A program made the translations under genes and the position numbers. From Streptomyces sp. NBC_00239 (GTDB lineage: Bacteria; Actinomycetota; Actinomycetes; Streptomycetales; Streptomycetaceae): a stretch of DNA of 64,000 bases. Positions within the stretch are counted from its first letter, which is position 1; every line of letters starts with the position of its first letter. Shown here one piece after another: positions 52,645 through 60,079 of this stretch. The DNA lies in NCBI RefSeq assembly GCF_036194065.1, contig NZ_CP108095.1, forward strand, positions 5,270,001 through 5,334,000, in the 5' to 3' direction. The notes beneath the pieces were generated by a model that saw nothing but the letters and a program-made list of their open reading frames with translations, had not been told where the DNA came from and did not search any database.

Positions 52645-53112
52645 GTGTCGGAGCAGCCCAGCCCTCGCGGGACCTTCCTGAAGATCGCTGACACGCTCAA
52701 GAAGCGGATCACTGCGGACCAAGGGGTGACCGAACTTCCTTCCCTTGCTGAGGTCATGGCAGAGCACGGTGTGTCGCGCGGTGTGGCCCTTCGAGCCTTC
52801 CGCGTGCTTCAGCAGGACGGTGTGGCTGAGCCGGTTCCGGGATCGCGCTGGCGGGTACTCCGCGGGGACGGCAAGGCAGACCGCCGGCCGCTGGCTGAAC
52901 GGATCGCGGCGCTGATCACGGCTGAGGGCCTGGACGTCGGGGCAGTCTTCCTGAGCGAGGGAGAGCTGAGTGCCAGGCTCGGGGTGTCGCGTCCCACGAT
53001 CAGCAAGGCACTCGCCCACCTCGAAGCAGCCGGACTGCTCACCGAAGGCGGCCAGGGCAAGCGCCGTTCCGTGCGTGCCCTGCCGTCCCAACAGGAGGAC
53101 TCGAAGTCTTGA
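52645..53112 (+). CDS. Double winged-helix GntR-like regulator
   Basis: A 155-residue protein of two consecutive GntR-type winged helices and no effector domain: first LKKRITADQGVTELPSLAE with HGVSRGVALRAFRVLQQDG (~residues 15-60), second RIAALITAEGL with LSARLGVSRPTISKALAHLEAAGLL (~80-140). GTG 52645 has AAGGAGA at good distance; the frame upstream to 52426 is not gene-like. Its TGA overlaps the next start (TTGA), so it is translationally coupled to the HD gene. It may bind the palindrome at 55080-55104. The ~240 bases before it hold no gene. Confidence 0.75.
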   Translation: MSEQPSPRGTFLKIADTLKKRITADQGVTELPSLAEVMAEHGVSRGVALRAFRVLQQDGVAEPVPGSRWRVLRGDGKADRRPLAERIAALITAEGLDVGAVFLSEGELSARLGVSRPTISKALAHLEAAGLLTEGGQGKRRSVRALPSQQEDSKS

Positions 53113-53687
53113 GCACTGCCACGCTTACGGAATGGGCCTACGCCTTGGGGGAGGCCACGCTGGCCGAGCCGCTGCCTCGCCGCTGGCGGCACTGCTTGGG
53201 CGTCGCGGAGCGGGCCCGGGCCATTGCCGACATCCTTGGGCCGGACGCCGAGCTGCTCGAAGCGGCGGCAGTCCTGCACGACGTCGGCTACGCGCCTGAC
53301 TTGGCCAAGACCGGGTTCCATCCGCTCGACGGCGCCCGCTACCTCCGCAGCGTGCAGGCTGACGAGCGCGTCGTACGGCTCGTCGCGCACCACTCCTGTG
53401 CGTGGATGGAGGCGGAAGCCCGCGGGCTGCGCGAGGAGCTTGAGGCGGAGTTTCCGCGGGAGGAGCCGCACCTCGCGGACGCGCTCTGCTTCTGCGACAT
53501 GAACACCACGCCGGACGGGACCCCGACCAACCCCGTCGACCGGATCAACGAGATCGCGGGCCGCTACGGGCCGGAGAGCCTGATCGGGAAGTTCATCCGG
53601 CGGGCCGAGCCGGAGATCCTGCTGTGCACCGTGCGGGTGCTCACCAGGATGTCCGAGGCGAAGGTCGGCGCCGCTCAGCCGATGTAG
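53109..53687 (+). CDS. HD domain phosphohydrolase
   Basis: A 192-residue HD-superfamily protein. Metal ligands are spaced as usual: H28 in RRWRHCLGVAERA, the HD pair in AAAVLHDVGYAP (~residues 57-58), and later H96/H97 in RLVAHHS plus CDMNTTPDG. Members hydrolyse nucleotides or phosphoesters. TTG 53109 overlaps the stop of the GntR-like gene. Its 3' end overlaps the convergent NUDIX gene by 13 bases. HD and NUDIX genes side by side are typical of actinomycete integrative elements; the substrate is unknown. Confidence 0.8.
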   Translation: MSTATLTEWAYALGEATLAEPLPRRWRHCLGVAERARAIADILGPDAELLEAAAVLHDVGYAPDLAKTGFHPLDGARYLRSVQADERVVRLVAHHSCAWMEAEARGLREELEAEFPREEPHLADALCFCDMNTTPDGTPTNPVDRINEIAGRYGPESLIGKFIRRAEPEILLCTVRVLTRMSEAKVGAAQPM

Positions 53688-54148
53688 GGCACGCTCCGCG
53701 TCCGGTCCAGCGCGTGCTCGATCCGGAGCCGCATCGTGGAGTGGATGTCGAGTTCGGACAGGTCCGCTGGGTCCGCCCAGCGGACCTGTGTCGTCTCGCT
53801 GCTCGTACGGATCTCGCCGCCGGTCGGCCGTGCGCGGAAGCAGATGCTGAACTGCTGCCGGGCCTCGCCGTCGTCGTAGAGCATGACGTGACCGGGGTCC
53901 GTGTAGATCCCGGACATGTCGATGACCTCGGCCTTGATGCCGGTCTCCTCCCAGACCTCCCGCACGACGGTGTCACTGATCGACTCGCCTACGTCGTGCC
54001 CTCCGCCCGGAAGCGCCCAGCGGCCGTTGTCCGAGCGCTGGATCACGAGCACCTGGCCGGCGTCGTTCTGCACGAACGCCACGACGGAGGGCACGACCGA
54101 GTTGGCGGCCGGCGCGTCGGGGTCGTGCAGGTAGTCAATGCGTCCCAT
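53675..54148 (-). CDS. NUDIX hydrolase
   Basis: A 157-residue NUDIX protein with the full box GGHDVGESISDTVVREVWEETGI form (Gx5Ex7REUxEExGU, ~residues 50-72) preceded by RWALPGG. It hydrolyses nucleoside diphosphate derivatives. ATG 54148 has AGGAG 8 bases upstream and the start region overlaps the end of the HTH gene (TTGAGCATG), so the two form an operon on the minus strand. Similar NUDIX proteins occur in pSAM2-like elements next to replication control genes. Confidence 0.85.
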   Translation of the reverse strand: MGRIDYLHDPDAPAANSVVPSVVAFVQNDAGQVLVIQRSDNGRWALPGGGHDVGESISDTVVREVWEETGIKAEVIDMSGIYTDPGHVMLYDDGEARQQFSICFRARPTGGEIRTSSETTQVRWADPADLSELDIHSTMRLRIEHALDRTRSVPYIG

Positions 54149-54150
54149 GC

Positions 54151-54909
54151 TCAAACTCCTGTGAGGTCGTGGTCGGCCACCGGGCGGGCGCCGCCCCAGG
54201 TCTGTTCGATGCTATTGGCGTACGTGTCGAACAGCCCGCCGCCGGGCAGTCGGCGCAGGTGGAGCACGGGAGCCATGTACGCGCCGATCCCGTACACGTG
54301 GGTGTTCACCAGCATCTCGTCGTCCGCCCGGAACAGGGAGTTGTACAGCGTCGCGTCGTGCAGCCGGAACCCGATCTCGGGGTGGCTCGTGAAGAGCGGA
54401 CGGTAGTTCATCAGGGCATTGCGGATCTTGCCACCCATGATGCCGTGGCCCTCGTCGATGCCGCGCTGGTGCACCGCCGCGCAGGCGGGGTCTCCCAGGA
54501 GGATGCGCACCTGGGCAGTCTTCTCCACCTTGGCCTTGAGGAGCCGGTGGAACTGCGGGTCTTCCGACAGCCACAGCCCCGCGTACACGAGCACGTCGAC
54601 GTGCTTCTCGGCGCGGCCGTACATCTCGCGCCAGAGTCCGGTCGGGACCAAGTGGCGGTGCGGGTACACGGTGACGATCTCTGCCTTGCTCAGATCGGCG
54701 GAGGTCTCGACCGCGCGTTCGTCGTTCCAGAGCGTTGTCACGTCCACGCGCAGTTCGGCTGCGACGGCGTACTGGTGGCGCCGGTACGGGACCTTGCCCT
54801 GCGTGATCCAGCGTTCCACGGTCTTGGCGTTGACCCCGATCGCGTCGGCCAGTCTCTGGATCGTCATGCCCTGAGCCAGCAGGGCGGAGCGTAAGCGCTC
54901 GTTGGACAT
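54151..54909 (-). CDS. XRE-type regulator with large C-terminal domain (DUF5919-like)
   Basis: A 252-residue protein. N-terminal HTH: RSALLAQGMTIQRLADAIGVNAKTVERWITQGKVPYRRHQYAVA (residues ~5-50). The C-terminal ~180 residues (VTVYPHRHLVPTGLWREMYGRAEKHVDVLVYAGLWLS, VRILLGDPACAAV, HVYGIGAYMAPVLHLRR) resemble the DUF5919/PLD-like domain seen in many actinomycete XRE regulators; the HKD motif of true phospholipase D is not evident. ATG 54909 follows GGGGGTGA. First gene of the minus-strand operon with NUDIX, divergent from the transfer operon promoter. Confidence 0.75.
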   Translation of the reverse strand: MSNERLRSALLAQGMTIQRLADAIGVNAKTVERWITQGKVPYRRHQYAVAAELRVDVTTLWNDERAVETSADLSKAEIVTVYPHRHLVPTGLWREMYGRAEKHVDVLVYAGLWLSEDPQFHRLLKAKVEKTAQVRILLGDPACAAVHQRGIDEGHGIMGGKIRNALMNYRPLFTSHPEIGFRLHDATLYNSLFRADDEMLVNTHVYGIGAYMAPVLHLRRLPGGGLFDTYANSIEQTWGGARPVADHDLTGV

Positions 54910-55064
54910 CTTCACCCCCGGGTGGGACGTCTTGGGATGTCTTGACGCTAGTCAGAAGGCCCCCAGGTGTCCAGGTGTGAGGTGACCAACGCCCCTGACC
55001 TGGAGCGATTCTGATGGTGCGCCAGGAAGTCCCGGCGTGAAACCGAAGAACTCCGCGGACCGGC

Positions 55065-55104
55065 TTGACGGATCCGCATGCGGTACCTGTAATAGAGGTA
55101 CCGC
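55065..55104 (+). promoter_or_regulatory. Strong promoter overlapped by a perfect 9-bp palindrome
   Basis: TTGACG (55065-55070) and TGTAAT (55088-55093, 17-bp spacing) or TAATAG (55090-55095) form a sigma-HrdB-type promoter pointing to the transfer operon. GCGGTACCT (55080-55088) and AGGTACCGC (55096-55104) are exact complements around the -10. A repressor bound here would shut the operon; the GntR-like and XRE proteins are candidates. Confidence 0.7.
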
Positions 55105-55638
55105 ATCGGCCCCGAGGGGCCCGGAGCGGAGCCCTAGCCCCGGCTTGCCCGAGACGGCCGTCGGGGCGAAGGCGCCAAGAGATGAGGGCGGGGACGCTGC
55201 AATCCCGCTAAAGGCCAGGTGAAACAGGGTTTCGGCCCGTACTGGCGAGGTGGCCCGGCGACCGCGAGCAACGGCCGGAGTGTGGGGACGAGGTCCCCCT
55301 TGCAGTGCAATTCCTGTGCCCATCAGCTCTGGAGGTTCGAAGTGATCCGCTCAAGACACTTGGCCGCTCGTCTGCTGGACCGGCAGACCTGCGTTGCCCT
55401 TCGCGTCTTCCCGATCTCCCCGTCAGCAGGCCAGTAGGTCTGACGCGCTTCGGAGTCGGTCACCTCGCGGCGCCAGGTCGCCGCCGGTTGCCTCCTCCGC
55501 CTGTCCTGTGCCCTTCGGCGCTGTACGGGCGGGGTGGGGGAGCTGGATGCATTCCTGCTTCACAACGAGGTGCGCCCCCGGTGCTGGAACACCGGGGGCG
55601 CTGTTCGGTCCCGTTCCTGGTGAGAGGAGCAAGACACG
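55105..55638 (+). other. Long leader or gene-poor region before the transfer operon
   Basis: About 530 bases follow the promoter before DUF6284. The only reading frame of note (55219-55437, 72 codons, start GTGAAACAG) has a weak RBS, no family resemblance and poor codon periodicity, so I do not call it a gene. The region ends with the strong hairpin at 55572-55601. It may be a regulatory leader or encode an RNA. Confidence 0.4.
55572..55601 (+). terminator. Perfect 12-bp hairpin in the leader of the transfer operon
   Basis: GCGCCCCCGGTG (55572-55583) pairs exactly with 55590-55601 across a 6-base loop. It lies 37 bases before the DUF6284 start and about 20 before its RBS, so it can terminate upstream transcripts or act as an attenuator. 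No T-run. Confidence 0.55.
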
Positions 55639-55896
55639 ATGAATCCCATCGTTGCACGTCACGTGGGTGTTACCCGTCTGCCGGTGGATCTGGAACCGAC
55701 GGACGCGGAGCTGGACGCGATCGAGGACGAGATGGACGTCATCTCGGCCGAGGTCGAACTGCTGGACGCGCTGATCGTGCTGCTGGACCGGCCGGCGTCG
55801 GAGTTCGACGGTCAGCGGGTCCGGCGCGCGCACCGGCGGGTGCTGGCGGCCCGCCGGGACGCGGCGAACCGCGCGCTGCCGCCGGCGGTGGCGTGA
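55639..55896 (+). CDS. DUF6284 family protein
   Basis: An 85-residue acidic helical protein (LEPTDAELDAIEDEMDVISAEVELLDALIVLLDRP) matching the DUF6284 family of streptomycete conjugative elements. Function unknown. GAGAGGAG lies 9 bases before ATG 55639. First gene of the operon; its stop overlaps the DUF6303 start (TGATG). Confidence 0.75.
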   Translation: MNPIVARHVGVTRLPVDLEPTDAELDAIEDEMDVISAEVELLDALIVLLDRPASEFDGQRVRRAHRRVLAARRDAANRALPPAVA

Positions 55897-56165
55897 TGCG
55901 AGCGCAGATGGCCTGCCGCGCCGGCAGGTGGCACCTGTACGTGATCCAGCCCGGTGCGTCCCGGTGGCCGGGGCACGCGTTCACGGGGGCTGTGGTGCCT
56001 ACGGTCGCGGAGCGTTCACGGGCCCTTGAGGCCCTGGGCTACGTGTTCACCGGGTCGCCGGAGTGGACGTGGGTGGAGGACGCCGAGCAGTACGGCAACC
56101 CCGCCTCGGCGGTGGTCCTGATCGCCGCGGCGTTCGTCGCCCCGGCCGACGGGGGTGCAGCATGA
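55896..56165 (+). CDS. DUF6303 family protein
   Basis: An 89-residue protein with GRWHLYVIQPGASRWPGHAF, PTVAERSRALEALGYVFT and EWTWVEDAEQ, the DUF6303 pattern known from actinomycete elements. Function unknown. ATG 55896 overlaps the upstream stop by one base, and its own end overlaps the next gene by 4 bases. Confidence 0.75.
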   Translation: MRAQMACRAGRWHLYVIQPGASRWPGHAFTGAVVPTVAERSRALEALGYVFTGSPEWTWVEDAEQYGNPASAVVLIAAAFVAPADGGAA

Positions 56166-57241
56166 CCGGCGGCCGTGAGCTGACGCGGGCCCAGAAGACG
56201 GTGCTCGGCGCTGCGTTCGTGCCGATGCTGGTGACGGGCGCGGCCGGCGGGTACGGGACGTACTCGAACATCAAGGCGGTCTACGGGGCGGGGACGGCGG
56301 CGGGTGCGGTGGCGGCCGGTGAGGGCGCGACCGCTGTGCTGGCGTTGGTCCTGCTGGGGTTGACGATGCTGGGCCAGTCGTCGCCGCTCGCGGTGCGGGC
56401 CGGTCTGTGGGTCCTGCCGGCCGCGGCTTCCGCGATGGCGGCGGTGTCGGCCCCGGATGCGGGCCGGACCGTCGTCTATGCCCTGACCCCGATGGGCATG
56501 ACGGCGGCGGCCGAGGGGATGGCGTTCCTGGCGCGGCGGATCGTCGTCCACACCGACGGCCGCGACGCCGATGCCGAAGCCCGCGCCGCGGCCGTCGTGC
56601 AGGCGCTCGCCTATCACCGAGCCCGTGCGGCCAACCACCCTGACACCAAGGTCCGCGAGCGGTCCGAGCGTGCTTCCTGGCGACTCGCCCGCAAGGTCGG
56701 TACCGGGGACACCCGGCTCGGATCCCAGCTCCTGGATGTCCAGCGGGAGCGGATCACGACCGGCGCAGACGTCGCCCTGGGCGACATGTTCGCGATCACC
56801 GTCACACGCGACGACATGCCCGTCACGGCCGGGCGTGACGCCGTCACGGCCCCCGTGACGCCCGCCCTGCCCACCGCCCCCGAACCGGCCCCCCTCACCG
56901 ACCCCGTCACGGGGGCCCGTGACGGGCAAGACACGCAGGTCAACGCCCTCACGGACGGGGCCGAGAGTGAGGCCGTCACGGGTGGCGTCACGGGTGGAGT
57001 CACGGCCGTGACGCTGGACCAGCTCGCGGCCATCGCCGGGGTGGCGACCCCGCTGATGGGGGAGCCGCTCACGGACGAACAGCTCGTCGTCGTCCTGCGG
57101 TACCTGCGGTACTCGGACGACCCGCCGCTGTCCTACCGGCAGACCGTCGCCGCGTTTCGCGAGTCCGGGTTCACCGGCGGCGAAGCCCGGATCCGTGCCG
57201 CCTGGGCCACGCTCATGGCCCAGGAAGAGAGCCCCCGGTGA
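56162..57241 (+). CDS. Membrane protein of conjugal spread type (SpdA/SpdB-like)
   Basis: A 359-residue protein. Residues ~10-125 hold about four membrane helices (AAFVPMLVTGAAGGYGTYS, ATAVLALVLLGLTML, AGLWVLPAAASAMAAV, ALTPMGMTAAAEGMAFL). The cytoplasmic part has a helical region (~130-200), a Val/Thr/Pro-rich repeat segment (VTGGVTGGVTAV, ~275-290) and a C-terminal helical unit with YRQTVAAFRESGFTGGEARIRAAW, which looks like a small DNA-binding HTH. Spread proteins help transferred DNA pass septa in the recipient mycelium; the assignment rests on position and topology. ATG 56162 overlaps the previous gene; the GTG of the next overlaps its end. Confidence 0.65.
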   Translation: MTGGRELTRAQKTVLGAAFVPMLVTGAAGGYGTYSNIKAVYGAGTAAGAVAAGEGATAVLALVLLGLTMLGQSSPLAVRAGLWVLPAAASAMAAVSAPDAGRTVVYALTPMGMTAAAEGMAFLARRIVVHTDGRDADAEARAAAVVQALAYHRARAANHPDTKVRERSERASWRLARKVGTGDTRLGSQLLDVQRERITTGADVALGDMFAITVTRDDMPVTAGRDAVTAPVTPALPTAPEPAPLTDPVTGARDGQDTQVNALTDGAESEAVTGGVTGGVTAVTLDQLAAIAGVATPLMGEPLTDEQLVVVLRYLRYSDDPPLSYRQTVAAFRESGFTGGEARIRAAWATLMAQEESPR

Positions 57242-57573
57242 GCACCCTGCCCGTCTACCGGTGGCGCCTGGCCCCGGACGGCTTGGCCACCCGCCGTCAG
57301 CTCCGCGCCGCTGGGCTCCGGCCCGGTGGCCAGCACGTCACCGCCCAGCTCGAACGCCCCCGGCGCAGGAGCGGCCCGCTGGTCGCCTACCTGTACCGGA
57401 TCGAACTCGCGCTGCCGGTCCGGCCCATGACTCCTGCCAGGGCCGCAGCGCTCGCGAAGGCCAACACTGCCCGCCGTACCTGCCCTGCCTGCCGGACGGA
57501 TGCCGGATACGTCATCCCCGCCCACCTCGGCCAGTGCAACACCTGCGCCGACTCCCGAGGAGCCCGCCCGTGA
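57238..57573 (+). CDS. RRQRL motif-containing zinc-binding protein
   Basis: A 111-residue basic protein. It has the TRRQLRAAGLRPGG motif (~residues 18-31) that names the family and a four-cysteine zinc site CPAC-x13-CNTC near the C-terminus (~residues 82-102). The family occurs on streptomycete conjugative elements; function unknown, nucleic-acid binding likely. GTG 57238 overlaps the previous stop (GTGA). Confidence 0.8.
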   Translation: MSTLPVYRWRLAPDGLATRRQLRAAGLRPGGQHVTAQLERPRRRSGPLVAYLYRIELALPVRPMTPARAAALAKANTARRTCPACRTDAGYVIPAHLGQCNTCADSRGARP

Positions 57574-57755
57574 ACCTGCGCCGTCTCGTCTTCCCCGTCT
57601 TCCTGCTCGCCGGTTTCGGCGTGGCCGTCCACACCTGGCGGGAGCTGTCCGCCCACGGTGTCGGCGCCTCCCTGACCCTCGCCTGCTCCGCGGCCGCGGT
57701 GGCCGTCGGGGCCCAGCTCGGCCGGACCCTGGCCGACCACCTCGACCGCAACTGA
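57570..57755 (+). CDS. Small two-helix membrane protein
   Basis: A 61-residue protein with hydrophobic stretches LVFPVFLLAGFGVAVHTW and SLTLACSAAAVAVGAQLG joined by a short loop. GTG 57570 overlaps the RRQRL stop by 4 bases (GTGA). Position within the transfer operon suggests a spread or pore accessory; no family recognised. Confidence 0.6.
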   Translation: MNLRRLVFPVFLLAGFGVAVHTWRELSAHGVGASLTLACSAAAVAVGAQLGRTLADHLDRN

Positions 57756-57773
57756 AACCGGCAAGGAGTTTCC

Positions 57774-58016
57774 ATGACCTCCCAGGCCTCCACTACCGCC
57801 ACCGCCACCGCCGCCGAGCAGGGCTCGTATCACTGGATTCTCACCCTGGAGCTGCCCGGCAGGGCAGCGGTGACGCAGAACGGCACCTACACCCCGCCCG
57901 CTGGAACGACCCGCTTCGACGCCTACCTGGCCATCCGGGAGTACGTCGCCGCCGGACACGCCGAGCTGTCCAACGGCATCGTCTCGTTCTTCTCCCTGGA
58001 CTCGAACCAGCTCTGA
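57774..58016 (+). CDS. Small conserved-looking element protein
   Basis: An 80-residue soluble protein, Thr/Ala-rich at the start, then GSYHWILTLELPGRAAVTQNGTYTPPAGTTRFDAYLAIREYV, which suggests a small alpha/beta fold. AAGGAGT lies 7 bases before ATG 57774. Its context in the operon supports it as real; function unknown. Confidence 0.65.
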   Translation: MTSQASTTATATAAEQGSYHWILTLELPGRAAVTQNGTYTPPAGTTRFDAYLAIREYVAAGHAELSNGIVSFFSLDSNQL

Positions 58017-58051
58017 CCTGCACCGCCCCAGCACTGGAAGGAGGAACCGCC

Positions 58052-58678
58052 GTGCCCGGAATCGACTGGGACGAGGAGTTCACCCGCATGAACGCCGCGG
58101 CCCCGGAGCAGCCCGCCACGTCGTCCAAGGTCTCCGTCACGCTCGGCGGGGTCCGGCGCAACACGGCCGCGCTCGCCGTGTGCGGCACGATCGCCGTTCT
58201 CGCGGTGTGCGGGACGGTCGTGGCCGTCACCAGCATGCAGGGCGAGCAGGCCGTCCAGGACCGCGCGCGGGCCCAGGAGGAGTCCGCGAACGCCCTGGTG
58301 GAGGCGGAAGCAGGCAAGCAGCGGGCGAAGCTCGCCGAGGACGCGGCTAAAACCCTCTACGAGCGGCAGATGGCCATCTACCTGGAGTGCATGAAGGGCC
58401 GCGCCGCGGCGGTGGCGAAGGCGGCCAAGTACGACGTCGCGCGGATCGCCGACTGCGAGGCCCCGACCGCCCTGGGCGCTCCCGCCCCGGAGCCTGAGGC
58501 GCAGGAGTCCGGTGGTGCCGGCGGCATCGCCTCCAGCCCGTGGCTGTGGGTGGCGCTCGTCGGCGGCGGTGGCCTCTTCGCCTACAAGAAACTCTCCGCC
58601 CCGTCCGTTTCCGTCTCTGGTTCGAGTGCAGTCGCCTCCGCGAACAACAAGGGATTCACCTTCGAGAAGGGTGCCTGA
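58052..58678 (+). CDS. Membrane protein with coiled coil, transfer-associated
   Basis: A 208-residue protein: cytoplasmic N-terminus (IDWDEEFTRMNAAAPEQ), membrane helix TAALAVCGTIAVLAVCGTVVAV (~residues 37-58), an Ala/Glu/Lys coiled coil (~65-115), a Pro/Glu linker, a second hydrophobic segment ASSPWLWVALVGGGGLFAY (~165-185) and a Ser-rich tail. GTG 58052 has a strong GGAAGGAGGAA upstream. No catalytic motif. Possibly part of the DNA-transfer channel or spread complex; function unknown. Confidence 0.6.
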   Translation: MPGIDWDEEFTRMNAAAPEQPATSSKVSVTLGGVRRNTAALAVCGTIAVLAVCGTVVAVTSMQGEQAVQDRARAQEESANALVEAEAGKQRAKLAEDAAKTLYERQMAIYLECMKGRAAAVAKAAKYDVARIADCEAPTALGAPAPEPEAQESGGAGGIASSPWLWVALVGGGGLFAYKKLSAPSVSVSGSSAVASANNKGFTFEKGA

Positions 58679-58679
58679 A

Positions 58680-58898
58680 ATGACGCTCCAGTTCTTCGCC
58701 CTCGCCCTGTTCTGCTGGGCACTGTTCTTCACCTTCAAGAAGACCAAGGGAAAGCAGATGGCGATCTGCATCATGCTGATCGTCTCCGGGATTTTCCTGC
58801 CGTACACGCCGTTCAGTGAAGAGATCAGGGGCACCCTCGAATCGGTCTTCAGCACGGCGAACAACACGGTCGACAGCATCGGCAGCACGTCACGCTAG
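58680..58898 (+). CDS. Small membrane protein
   Basis: A 72-residue protein with two membrane helices (FFALALFCWALFFTF and AICIMLIVSGIFLPYT) and a polar tail. ATG 58680 starts 2 bases after the previous stop, so translation is probably coupled. Lower G+C in the second half. Unknown family. Confidence 0.6.
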   Translation: MTLQFFALALFCWALFFTFKKTKGKQMAICIMLIVSGIFLPYTPFSEEIRGTLESVFSTANNTVDSIGSTSR

Positions 58899-58911
58899 GC
58901 AACCATCTCCT

Positions 58912-59010
58912 GGTTACCGGTTACCGGTTACAGCCCGCAGACACGACCCGCACCCCCGTACGAGGGGCCGAACCGGCGTCCACGGGGGCTGTAACCGGTA
59001 ACCGGTAACC
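58912..59010. repeat. 25-bp perfect inverted repeat of GGTTACC units, candidate cis-acting site
   Basis: Arm 58912-58936 consists of GGTTACC, GGTTACC and GGTTACA in tandem plus GCCC; its exact reverse complement is at 58986-59010. The 49-base spacer holds a further small dyad (CCCCCGTACGAGGGG). It fills the only long gap inside the transfer operon (58899-59045). Candidate roles: transfer locus (clt-like) recognised by TraB, iteron cluster, or operator. Confidence 0.75.
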
Positions 59011-59045
59011 GCCAGGCAACTACACAGTGCTACGGAGGGGGGCTC

Positions 59046-60062
59046 GTGGAACTCCTGATCCTTCTCGCCATCACCTACCTGACCGGCGTGGGCAACACGC
59101 ACAACAAGTACGGACAGGCGGGAATCAAGAAACCCAAGAAGAAGCCGAAATCGCAATGGTCCCCGACCAGGGCACCGGAGACTTTCCGGAACGCTCCCTA
59201 CAATGCGGCGGCGAAAGCCCATTACGGGCTGCTGGCGGGCGCCAACTGGGCCGGTGGCCTGCGTGACGGATGGCGGTCCGCCTACCTCAAGAAGCCGGAA
59301 ACCAATTCCTCCGGTTTCCCCTCCGGTGCGGATCCTGCGGGACCGGCGGGGCCCGTCCCGGGGACCGGGGTGCCGCCGAAGCCCACCGTCCCCCCGACGG
59401 CACCGCCGCCCAAGCCCACCGCACCGCCGAAGCCCACCGTGCCCCCGACGGTCCCGCCTCCGGGGCCGACTGTTCCGCCGCCGGGCGCCGGTCCGACGGT
59501 CCCGCCGCCGGATCCGGGGATTCCGCCGCCGGGCACTGTTCCGCCGCCTCCGGCCGTCACGCTCCCCGACAGCTTCAGGAAGGACCCTGCGATGCAGCCC
59601 AACCCGCCCGTTCCGCACACCGCGACCGTCGATGCCAACGGTGTCCACGTCACGACGGCCGCCGGGAAGTCCCGTACCTACAGCGGTGGTGAGGTCATGA
59701 CGCTCACGCAGGTCATCGACCTTGCCGAAGGCGCCGCCACTTTGTGCCAGTCCAGCCTGGAGACCTGCCTGGAGCTCGTGGACGAGTCGGCGGAGCTCGC
59801 CGCGGATTGCGAGGTCCTGATCGCCGAGATCACTGAGAAGGAAGTCGGCGCGAACCTCATCGGCAAGTGCGAGTACCTGAAGGAACAGCTCGCGCTCCAG
59901 GCCGCCGCCGCGCAGAAGGTCCACGACCAGATCCAGGGCGGGGAGGAGGCGTGCCGGATGGCGTCGGCGAACGCCGAGGTCCGGCACGGCCAGATCTTCC
60001 GGGCCGTCGCCGACTCCCCGCTGACCAAGCCCGCCGAACGCGACTTCTACAACGCCCGATAG
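59046..60062 (+). CDS. Pro-rich membrane-associated transfer protein
   Basis: A 338-residue protein: a short N-terminal hydrophobic segment (LLILLAITYLTGVG), a basic stretch (KKPKKKPKSQW), a ~75-residue Pro/Thr repeat region (VPPKPTVPPTAPPPKPT, ~residues 105-180) and a C-terminal helical domain (~residues 215-338, DLAEGAATLCQSSLETCLEL, EYLKEQLALQAAAAQKVHDQI). GTG 59046 follows GGAGGGG. The layout suggests a protein spanning the wall or membrane with a helical interaction module near TraB. The family is not recognised. It directly follows the GGTTACC repeat. Confidence 0.6.
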   Translation: MELLILLAITYLTGVGNTHNKYGQAGIKKPKKKPKSQWSPTRAPETFRNAPYNAAAKAHYGLLAGANWAGGLRDGWRSAYLKKPETNSSGFPSGADPAGPAGPVPGTGVPPKPTVPPTAPPPKPTAPPKPTVPPTVPPPGPTVPPPGAGPTVPPPDPGIPPPGTVPPPPAVTLPDSFRKDPAMQPNPPVPHTATVDANGVHVTTAAGKSRTYSGGEVMTLTQVIDLAEGAATLCQSSLETCLELVDESAELAADCEVLIAEITEKEVGANLIGKCEYLKEQLALQAAAAQKVHDQIQGGEEACRMASANAEVRHGQIFRAVADSPLTKPAERDFYNAR

Positions 60063-60079
60063 ACGAGGAGAAGCCCCTG

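Noticed and set aside
55219..55437. 72-codon frame in the leader of the transfer operon
   Set aside because: Weak RBS and no family or periodicity; kept only as a possibility in the leader entry.
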